Shown here one piece after another: positions 19,510 to 26,359 of a DNA stretch of 64,000 bases. Below the pieces are notes generated by a model. It saw nothing but the letters and a program-made list of their open reading frames with translations. It was not told the origin of the DNA and searched no databases. Source of the stretch: Nitrospirillum amazonense (lineage in GTDB: Bacteria > Pseudomonadota > Alphaproteobacteria > Azospirillales > Azospirillaceae); assembly GCF_007828035.1 (NCBI RefSeq), contig NZ_VITV01000010.1, positions 1-64,000 on the forward strand, in the 5' to 3' direction. The position numbers and the translations under genes were made by a program. Within the stretch, counting starts at the first letter, position 1; the number at the start of each line of letters is the position of its first letter.

Positions 19510-21852
19510 GTGCCCCATGCGCCGTTTGGGTCCTGCCTGCCTTCCATTCCCCGTGCCTTCACCCGCCGCCTTGCCGCCGGCGCCGCCCTCAGCGCGCTGA
19601 TGATTGGGGGCGCGCTGACCTCGCCGGCCCACGCCCAGATCGCGCTGGAGGCCGAGATGTCGGCGCGGGCCACCGCCGCCGCCGTGCCGCCCACCCCGTC
19701 GGTGCCGGGGCCGTGGATGAACACCAAGCTGTCGCCGGATGAGCGCGCCCGCCTGCTGGAAAGCCAGCTGACCCTGGATGAGCGCATCGGCATGCTGCAC
19801 GGCATCATGGCCCTGCCCTACAAGATCGAGGGCCTGCCGGACGGCGTCGTCTGGTCCGCCGGCTACATCCCCGGCGTGCCGCGCCTGGGCATCCCGGCAC
19901 TGCGCGAGACGGACGCCAGCCTGGGTGTAGCCACCCCTCACCGCCTGCGCCCCGACGGCGCCACCGGCCTGCCCGCCGGCCTGGCCATCGCCGCGACGTG
20001 GAGCCCGGAACTGGCCTACCAGGGCGGCGCCATGGTGGGTGACGAGGCGACGCGCAAGGGCTTCAACGTCCTGCTGGGCGGCGGGGTGAACCTGACGCGC
20101 GAGGCGCGGAATGGCCGCAACTTCGAATATCTGGGCGAGGATCCGCTGCTGGCCGGCACCTTGGCGGGCCAAGCCATCCGCGGCACCCAGGACCAGCACA
20201 TCGTGGCGACGGTGAAGCACTTCGCCATCAACAGCCAGGAATCGAGCCGCCGCGCCGTGAGCGCCGTGATCGACGAGGCGCCGCTGCGTGAGAGCGACCT
20301 GCTGGCTTTCCAGTTCGCCATCGAGGCGGGCAAGCCCGGCTCGGTCATGTGCTCCTACAACCGCGTCAACGGCCCGTGGGCCTGCGACAGCGACTTCCTG
20401 CTGAACAAGGTGCTGAAGGGTGACTGGGCCTATCCCGGCTGGGTCATGTCCGACTGGGGCGCCACCCCGGCCCTGAGCGCCGTCACCAACGGCCTGGACC
20501 AGCAGTCGGGCGAGCAGATCGACAGGGAGGTGTTCTTCGACAAGCCGCTGAAGGCGGCGGTCGAGGGCGGCCAGATCCCGGCGGCCCGCGTGTCGGACAT
20601 GGTGCGGCGCATCCTGCGCTCGCTGTTCGCCACCGGGGTGTTCGACGTGAAGGCGCCCACCGGCCCCATCGACTTCCAGGCCCACGCCGACATCACCCGC
20701 ACGGTCGCCGAACAGGGCATCGTGCTGTTGAAGAACAGGGGCGACGTGCTGCCCTTCACCAAGGGCAAGCGTATCGCCGTCATCGGCGGCCTGGCGGATG
20801 TGGGCGTGCTGTCGGGCGGCGGCTCATCCCAGGTGCTGGCGGCCGACGGGCCCAACCATGACTACAAGAACGGCGCCTTCGTCCACATCGGCGGCACCGG
20901 TGAGCTGGTCCACATCTCCGACGCCGTCTACCAGCCCGACGCGCCGCTGAAGGCCATCGAGGGCAAGGCCGGCAAGGACAACGTGTTCTTCGCCGATGGC
21001 CGCTACGTCAGCGAAAGCGTGGCCGCCGCCAAGGACGCGGACATCGCCATCGTCTTCGCCACGCAATGGAACATCGAAGGCCAGGACGTGCCGGATCTGA
21101 GCCTGCCCCAGGGCCAGGACGCCGTCATCGCCGCCGTGGCCGCCGCCAATCCCAACACCATCGTGGTGCTGGAGACGGGCGGCCCCGTCGCCATGCCCTG
21201 GCTGGACAAGGTGGCGGGTGTGGTGGAGGCCTGGTACCCCGGCACGCGCGGCGGCCAGGCCATCGCCAACGTGCTGTTCGGCGACGTGAATCCCTCGGGC
21301 CACCTGCCCATCACCTTCCCCAAGGATGAAAGCCAGCTGCCCAGCCCGGTGCTGGCCGGCTTCTATGAGCGCGACCGCACCAAGCTGATCGACGCCCATT
21401 ATCCGGAGAAGTCGGATGTGGGCTACCGCTGGTACGCGGCCAAGGGCCTCACGCCCCTGTTCCCCTTCGGCTACGGCCTCAGCTACACTACCTTCGCGCA
21501 AGGCGGGCTGAAGGCCGCCGCCGGCACCAAGGCGGGTGAGGCGATGAAGATCAGCTTCACGGTCACCAACACCGGGAAACGCGCCGGCCAGGATGTGGGG
21601 CAGGTCTATCTGGTGTCGGGCCCGCAGGGCAACCGCACGCGCCTGCTGGGCTTTGGCCGCGTGGACCTGAAGCCGGGCGAGAAAAAGACGGTCAGCGTCA
21701 GCGTCGATCCGCGCCTGCTGGCCGATTTCGACGCCCAGGCCCATGAGTGGAAGGTGGCGGCCGGCAGCTATACCGTGGCCCTGGGCAGCGACGCCCTGAG
21801 CCTGGGGGAGAAGCAGACCGTGACGCTGAAGGCCCAGACCCTGAAGCCGTGA
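19510..21852 (+). CDS. bglX: GH3 beta-glucosidase, exported (BglX-like)
   Basis: 780 residues from a GTG with AGGGAG upstream. A signal peptide (residues about 1-42, ending SPAHAQ) sends it to the periplasm. GH3 N-terminal domain about 70-370, with the nucleophile Asp315 in WVMSDWGAT and the substrate-binding VKHFA and REARNGRNFEYLGEDP segments. GH3 C-terminal domain about 410-630, with QEAxDVPDLSLP-type acid/base region and GVVEAWYPGTRGGQAI. A fibronectin III-like domain ends the protein. The family releases glucose from beta-linked oligosaccharides. A dyad lies just upstream, and a hairpin follows the stop. The bglX name is by family resemblance only. Confidence 0.9.
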   Translation: MPHAPFGSCLPSIPRAFTRRLAAGAALSALMIGGALTSPAHAQIALEAEMSARATAAAVPPTPSVPGPWMNTKLSPDERARLLESQLTLDERIGMLHGIMALPYKIEGLPDGVVWSAGYIPGVPRLGIPALRETDASLGVATPHRLRPDGATGLPAGLAIAATWSPELAYQGGAMVGDEATRKGFNVLLGGGVNLTREARNGRNFEYLGEDPLLAGTLAGQAIRGTQDQHIVATVKHFAINSQESSRRAVSAVIDEAPLRESDLLAFQFAIEAGKPGSVMCSYNRVNGPWACDSDFLLNKVLKGDWAYPGWVMSDWGATPALSAVTNGLDQQSGEQIDREVFFDKPLKAAVEGGQIPAARVSDMVRRILRSLFATGVFDVKAPTGPIDFQAHADITRTVAEQGIVLLKNRGDVLPFTKGKRIAVIGGLADVGVLSGGGSSQVLAADGPNHDYKNGAFVHIGGTGELVHISDAVYQPDAPLKAIEGKAGKDNVFFADGRYVSESVAAAKDADIAIVFATQWNIEGQDVPDLSLPQGQDAVIAAVAAANPNTIVVLETGGPVAMPWLDKVAGVVEAWYPGTRGGQAIANVLFGDVNPSGHLPITFPKDESQLPSPVLAGFYERDRTKLIDAHYPEKSDVGYRWYAAKGLTPLFPFGYGLSYTTFAQGGLKAAAGTKAGEAMKISFTVTNTGKRAGQDVGQVYLVSGPQGNRTRLLGFGRVDLKPGEKKTVSVSVDPRLLADFDAQAHEWKVAAGSYTVALGSDALSLGEKQTVTLKAQTLKP

Positions 21853-21859
21853 CGGGATC

Positions 21860-21890
21860 GCCTGGCAAGTCGCCCCGGCGCTTGCCAGGC
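21860..21890 (+). terminator. Stem-loop after the beta-glucosidase gene
   Basis: Perfect 10-bp stem GCCTGGCAAG / CTTGCCAGGC with an 11-base loop, eight bases after the stop. There is no U-tract, so it may act as a 3' stabiliser or a weak terminator. Confidence 0.55.
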
Positions 21891-21943
21891 CCCACCCCTG
21901 GGGCCGACACTGGCGGCAAAACAGCCGCCTGGGAGAACGCCTC

Positions 21944-23563
21944 ATGTCCGCCGCCGCACAAGCCGACATCTTCGACTACATAGTCGTGGGCGCGGGGTCG
22001 GCCGGGTGCGTGCTGGCCAACCGGTTGTCGGCCGACCCGGGCGTGCGCGTGGCCTTGGTGGAGGCCGGCGGCAAGGACGACTGGATCTGGTTCCACATTC
22101 CCGTCGGCTATCTGTTCGCCATCGGCAATCCCCGTGCCGACTGGATGTTCAAGACGGAGGCCGTGCCCGGCCTGAACGGCCGCAGCCTGGCCTATCCGCG
22201 CGGCAAGGTGCTGGGCGGCTGCTCCGCCATCAACGCCATGATCTACATGCGCGGCCAGGCCGCCGACTATGACGGCTGGCGCCAGACGGGGCTGGAGGGC
22301 TGGGGCTGGGACGACGTGCTGCCCACCTTCCTGGCGCAGGAGGACCATGTGGCGGGCGCCAGCCTGTTCCACGGGGCCGGCGGCGAATGGCATGTCGACC
22401 ATCCCCGCGTCCGCTGGGCCCTGCTGGACGCTGTCATCGAGGCGGTCGAGCAGTGCGGCATACCCCGCACGGAAGATTTCAACCGCGGCGACAATGAGGG
22501 TTGCGGCTATTTCCAGGTGAACCAGAAGGGCGGCCGGCGCTGGAGTGCGGCCCGCGCCTTCCTGGACCCCGTCCGCCACCGCCCCAACCTGACCGTCATC
22601 ACCGGCGCCCTGGCCGACCGCCTGGTGTTCGAGGGCACGCACGCCACCGGCGTGCGCCTGCGCGCCCCGAACGGCGTCCGCACCCTGGCGGCGCGGCGGG
22701 AGGTGGTGGTGGCCACCGGCGCCGTGGCCACGCCCGCCTTGCTGGAACGCTCCGGCATCGGCGCCGGCCAGCGGCTGCGCGATCTGGGCGTGGAGGTCAT
22801 CGCCGACCGCCCGGGGGTGGGGGAGAATTTGCAGGACCACCTGCAGCTGCGTCCCATCTTCAAGGTGACGGGCGTGCCCACCCTGAACCTGCTGTACAGG
22901 TCCCTGCCCCGGCGGGCGTGGATGGGTCTGCACTATGCCTTGCGCCGGCGCGGGCCGCTGACCATGGCGCCGTCGCAACTGGGTGCCTTCACCCGCAGCG
23001 GGCCGGAATACGCGACCCCCAACCTGCAATTCCACATCCAGCCCCTGTCGCTGGACAAGTTCGGCGACGCCCTGCACCCCTTCGGCGCCTTCACCGCCAG
23101 CGTCTGCAACCTGCGCCCCACCAGCCGGGGCAGCATCCACGCGCGCAGCCCCGACGCCACCGCCGCCCCCGTCATCCAGCCCAACTACCTGGCCACGGAG
23201 GAGGACCGGCGGGTGGCGGTGGACAGCCTGCGCCTGGCCCGCCGCATCGCCCAGGCCCCGGCGCTGGCCGCCTTCAACCCCGAGGAATACAAGCCCGGCA
23301 CCCATCTGCAGAGCGATGCCGACATCGCGCAGGCCGCCGGCGACGTGGGCACCACCATCTTCCACCCCGTGGGCACCGCCCGCATGGGCGCCCCCGACGA
23401 TCCGCACGCCGTCACCGATGCCCGCCTGCGCGTCATCGGCGTGCGGGGCCTGCGTGTGGCCGACGCCTCCGTCATGCCACGCATCACCTCGGGCAACACC
23501 GCCTCCCCCACCATGATGATCGCGGAGCGGGCGGCGGCGATGATACTGGAGGATGCGCGCTAG
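21944..23563 (+). CDS. GMC-family FAD oxidoreductase (choline/alcohol dehydrogenase type)
   Basis: 539 residues from ATG preceded by GGGAG. FAD-binding VVGAGSAGCVLANRLS at residues about 12-27, the GMC signature PRGKVLGGCSAINAMIYMRG, and the C-terminal HPVGTARMG with NTASPTMMIAERAA that carries the catalytic His/Asn pair. It matches the large alphaproteobacterial BetA-like group, many members of which oxidise alcohols rather than choline. Cytoplasmic, no signal peptide. The upstream beta-glucosidase is separated by a hairpin, so operon membership is doubtful. Confidence 0.88.
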   Translation: MSAAAQADIFDYIVVGAGSAGCVLANRLSADPGVRVALVEAGGKDDWIWFHIPVGYLFAIGNPRADWMFKTEAVPGLNGRSLAYPRGKVLGGCSAINAMIYMRGQAADYDGWRQTGLEGWGWDDVLPTFLAQEDHVAGASLFHGAGGEWHVDHPRVRWALLDAVIEAVEQCGIPRTEDFNRGDNEGCGYFQVNQKGGRRWSAARAFLDPVRHRPNLTVITGALADRLVFEGTHATGVRLRAPNGVRTLAARREVVVATGAVATPALLERSGIGAGQRLRDLGVEVIADRPGVGENLQDHLQLRPIFKVTGVPTLNLLYRSLPRRAWMGLHYALRRRGPLTMAPSQLGAFTRSGPEYATPNLQFHIQPLSLDKFGDALHPFGAFTASVCNLRPTSRGSIHARSPDATAAPVIQPNYLATEEDRRVAVDSLRLARRIAQAPALAAFNPEEYKPGTHLQSDADIAQAAGDVGTTIFHPVGTARMGAPDDPHAVTDARLRVIGVRGLRVADASVMPRITSGNTASPTMMIAERAAAMILEDAR

Positions 23564-23578
23564 CGGGGACGGCGAACT

Positions 23579-23908
23579 CTATACCCGGACCTGCGCGTAG
23601 GCGCCCAGGATTGCCGCGATAAGGCCCGGGAAGCGCTGATCCACCTCGGAACAGCGCGAATGGTTGCGCATTTCCACGCCGTGCCGCTCGCACCGGATCA
23701 GCCCGGCCTCGCGCAGCACCTTGATATGGTGGGACAGCGAGGATTTCGGGATGGCCTTGTCACCCACCACTGCAAATGCGGAGCACGCCTCCACACAGCC
23801 CTGCCCAGAAATCTGGGTAAAGATCGCCGCGCGCACGGGATCGGACAGGGCGTGGAGGATGGCTTCCGGTCGCATATCTCCGACCGCGGGGTGAAAGAGG
23901 GGCCTCAT
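23579..23908 (-). CDS. ArsR-family transcriptional regulator
   Basis: 109 residues. A winged helix-turn-helix is evident: ILHALSDPVRAAIFTQI, then IPKSSLSHHIKVLREAGLIRCERHGVEM. The Cys at CVEACSAFAVVGD are not in a classical metal motif, though ArsR proteins of the redox type use such residues. It is divergent from an SDR oxidoreductase gene, and an inverted repeat lies between them, so it very likely controls that gene and itself. Confidence 0.88.
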   Translation of the reverse strand: MRPLFHPAVGDMRPEAILHALSDPVRAAIFTQISGQGCVEACSAFAVVGDKAIPKSSLSHHIKVLREAGLIRCERHGVEMRNHSRCSEVDQRFPGLIAAILGAYAQVRV

Positions 23909-23945
23909 GATTTTTTTAATATGAGGGGGCTTGTTGCCTGCTTCA

Positions 23946-23968
23946 ATAGTTCCGATATTCCGAACTAT
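23946..23968. promoter_or_regulatory. Inverted-repeat operator between arsR-type and SDR genes
   Basis: ATAGTTC and GAACTAT arms are separated by nine bases in the divergent promoter region. Arm length and position suit a dimeric ArsR-type repressor. Confidence 0.65.
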
Positions 23969-24022
23969 GGGACGAAGCCGGCATCCTGCGGCTGCCCCGA
24001 CTCAAAAGAGGGAATGGAAAAC

Positions 24023-24769
24023 ATGGGAAAGCTTACCGGTAAGGTCGCCGTGGTGACGGGCGCCTCCAAGGGCATCGGCGCCGGCATCGCCAAGGCGCTG
24101 GCGGCGGAAGGCGCCGCCGTGGTGGTCAACTATGCGTCGAGCAAGGCCGGCGCGGACGCGGTGGTCCAGGCGGTCACGGCGGCCGGCGGCAAGGCAATCG
24201 CCGTGCAGGGCGACGTCGCCAAGGCCGACCAGGCGCAGGGCCTGATCGACGCAGCGGTCAAGGAATTCGGTCGCCTGGACATCCTGGTCAACAACTCCGG
24301 CGTTTACGAATTCGCCTCCATCGAAGAGGTAACCGAGGCGCATTACCGCCGCATATTCGACGTGAACGTGCTGGGCCTGCTGCTGACCACCCAGGCGGCC
24401 GCGAAGCACCTGGGCGAAGGTGGCAGCATCATCAACATCTCGTCCGCCGTCACCAGCGTGCTCATGCCGAATTCGGCCGTCTATACCGGGACCAAGGGCG
24501 CGGTGGACGTCATCACCGGCGTGCTGGCCAATGAACTGGGCCCGCGCAAGATCCGGGTGAACGCCATCAACCCGGGCATCGTCGAGACCGAAGGCACACA
24601 TTCCGCCGGGGTCATCGGCTCCGAACTCGAACAGGGCTTCGTGGCGCAGACCCCATTGGGCCGCGTCGGCCGGCCGGACGACATCGGGGCCGTCGCCGTC
24701 TTCCTCGCCTCCGACGACGCCCGCTGGCTGACCGGTGAGCGGTTGACCGCCAGCGGCGGCCTGCGCTGA
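24023..24769 (+). CDS. Short-chain dehydrogenase/reductase (3-oxoacyl-ACP reductase-like)
   Basis: 248 residues from ATG 24023, the start that gives the normal family length; GAGGG lies ten bases upstream. TGASKGIGAG is the NADP-binding loop, LVNNSGVYEF the structural NNxG, and ISSAV...YTGTKGA holds the Ser-Tyr-Lys catalytic set. Substrate unknown. Divergent ArsR-family control is likely. Confidence 0.9.
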   Translation: MGKLTGKVAVVTGASKGIGAGIAKALAAEGAAVVVNYASSKAGADAVVQAVTAAGGKAIAVQGDVAKADQAQGLIDAAVKEFGRLDILVNNSGVYEFASIEEVTEAHYRRIFDVNVLGLLLTTQAAAKHLGEGGSIINISSAVTSVLMPNSAVYTGTKGAVDVITGVLANELGPRKIRVNAINPGIVETEGTHSAGVIGSELEQGFVAQTPLGRVGRPDDIGAVAVFLASDDARWLTGERLTASGGLR

Positions 24770-24786
24770 GCGTCATGCCCCGTCTC

Positions 24787-24815
24787 GTGCGCTCCCCTTC
24801 ACGGGGGGAGCGCAC
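24787..24815. terminator. Stem-loop between convergent SDR and CPBP genes
   Basis: 11-bp stem GTGCGCTCCCC / GGGGAGCGCAC with a seven-base loop, between two convergent stops; suited to bidirectional termination though without a long U-tract. Confidence 0.6.
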
Positions 24816-24850
24816 ACTTACTCCGCCCGGCCCGGCTGGGCCGGCGCGCG

Positions 24851-25702
24851 TCAGGCGGGGCGCCCGAAGGCCAGACGCAGCCAGACCAGGGCGGCGATGG
24901 CGATCACCACCAGCGAGACCAGCGAGCCTTCGACCCCGAAGGCCCCGCCGGTCAGCCACGGCGCACCGGCCAGATCGCCGCGCACAAGGCCGGACGTGAC
25001 GGCATGACCCGATACCGGGACCGAGAACACCTGGCCCACGCTGTAATTCCAGGCAACATGGCTGCCGATGCACAGCCACAGGCGGCGCACCTTCATGTAG
25101 ATGGCCGCCTGCAGCAGGCCGAAGGCGCAGGCGGCGGCCACCGCCAACAGGGAGATGCCCTCGTTGGGCAGATGCACCAAGCCGAACAGCAGGGCGGAAA
25201 TGGCAAGGGCGGTGCGGCTACCCCAGGCCCGTTCGGTCACGCCGAACACGATGCCGCGGAACACCGCCTCTTCCGCCAGCGCGACCAGCACCAGTTCGGC
25301 CAAGGGCAGGAAAAGCGCCAGGCTGGCGCCATTCACCCCATCGACCCGATAGACGCCTAACAGGGCCAGCAGCGCGAAGACAGCCGTCACCATGGCGCCA
25401 CCCAGCAGCAGGCCAAGGCCCAGTTCGCGCGGCGCTTGGGGCAGCGCCAGTTCCATCACCGGGCGCTTTTCAATGCGCCGCACATAAAAGCCATAACCGA
25501 ACCAAACGAGGACCGCCGCCAGCAGCTGCGGCCACACGACGCGGTACGGCTTATCCACCAGCTTGGTGGCCAGGATCATCACCAGCGGCACCGGCGCGAA
25601 GGTGAGCAGCGTGCCAATGAGGATGCGCACCAGCGGGTGGGCCATCAGACGCGTGCCGAAGCGGGGGCGGGGGACGGCCAGGGCCAAGGTGTGATCCATC
25701 AT
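24851..25702 (-). CDS. CPBP-family intramembrane metalloprotease
   Basis: 283 residues with about eight membrane helices. The Abi/CPBP active-site motifs are present: LVALAEEAVFRGIVFG (EExxxR), FGLVHLPNE (F-x-x-x-H) and CIGSHVAWNYS (H-x-x-x-N). Members cleave prenylated or other membrane peptides, or serve in bacteriocin immunity. The start overlaps the stop of the MarR-type gene by four bases, so both are one operon. Confidence 0.88.
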   Translation of the reverse strand: MMDHTLALAVPRPRFGTRLMAHPLVRILIGTLLTFAPVPLVMILATKLVDKPYRVVWPQLLAAVLVWFGYGFYVRRIEKRPVMELALPQAPRELGLGLLLGGAMVTAVFALLALLGVYRVDGVNGASLALFLPLAELVLVALAEEAVFRGIVFGVTERAWGSRTALAISALLFGLVHLPNEGISLLAVAAACAFGLLQAAIYMKVRRLWLCIGSHVAWNYSVGQVFSVPVSGHAVTSGLVRGDLAGAPWLTGGAFGVEGSLVSLVVIAIAALVWLRLAFGRPA

Positions 25703-26196
25703 TCGCTTTCCGGGTTGGGGGATGAGGTGGCATCAGGCCGTGAGTGGCGGGCGGCGCGGATACGGTCGCCGAACGGGCGCTTGTGCAAGGCCTCGATGGC
25801 CTCGCGCAGGCATTGGGATAGGGGATAGGGCAGATCGGCATCCAGGCTGTCGGCGGCCTGGCGGGTCCTGTCCCAGCATTCCTGCAGCCGGCCCAGCAGG
25901 GACACGCCATGGTCGCTGAGCCGGACCAGGCGCTGGCGCGCGTCGCTGTCGCTGGCGGTGATGGACACCAGCTTGTCCGCCTTCATCAGCGCCAGTGTCT
26001 GCGTTACGGCCGGCTGAGTGATGCCGGCCAGTTCGGCGATGCGCCCCACCGTCAGGCTGCCGTGCGCCGCCAAGACCCGCATGACAGGCGTGTAGCGCGG
26101 CCGGTAGTCCAGCCCCGCCTCGCCGTAGGCGGCATCGACCGCCCCGTCGAGCAGGTCGATCAGATGCCGCAGCTGAGTTCCCAATCCCTGTTTCAT
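25699..26196 (-). CDS. MarR-family transcriptional regulator
   Basis: 165 residues with a winged helix-turn-helix: VGRIAELAGITQPAVTQTLALMKADKLVSITASDSDARQRLVRL in outline, including the wing arginines. A perfect 28-bp palindrome begins ten bases upstream of its ATG, which indicates tight autorepression. The co-transcribed CPBP protease is a probable target. Confidence 0.9.
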   Translation of the reverse strand: MKQGLGTQLRHLIDLLDGAVDAAYGEAGLDYRPRYTPVMRVLAAHGSLTVGRIAELAGITQPAVTQTLALMKADKLVSITASDSDARQRLVRLSDHGVSLLGRLQECWDRTRQAADSLDADLPYPLSQCLREAIEALHKRPFGDRIRAARHSRPDATSSPNPESE

Positions 26197-26205
26197 GCGG
26201 TGATA

Positions 26206-26233
26206 ATATCACCACTTATATAAGTGGTGATAT
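26206..26233. promoter_or_regulatory. Perfect 28-bp palindromic MarR operator
   Basis: Half-site ATATCACCACTTAT is followed directly by its exact complement in reverse. It lies 10-37 bases upstream of the marR-type start codon and would block RNA polymerase there. Confidence 0.8.
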
Positions 26234-26333
26234 AATTTTCTTCGATACGGTTTTGATACTGGTGGCCCCCCTCTGTAGACGAGACTCCCTAATCCAAGCC
26301 CCTTCCCAAATCGCCGCCCGACCGCTATAAGCG

Positions 26334-26352
26334 ATTGCGAGTTATTTGCAAT
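26334..26352. promoter_or_regulatory. Fur-like box upstream of the PepSY-flavodoxin fusion
   Basis: ATTGCGAGTTATTTGCAAT ends eight bases before the start. Outer ATTGC/GCAAT arms and the AT-rich centre resemble Fur-type iron boxes. Suggestive only. Confidence 0.4.
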
Positions 26353-26359
26353 ACCGGCG

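Noticed and set aside
21698-23407. 569-residue minus-strand open frame opposite the GMC gene
   Set aside because: High-GC shadow; the GMC frame has all conserved motifs.
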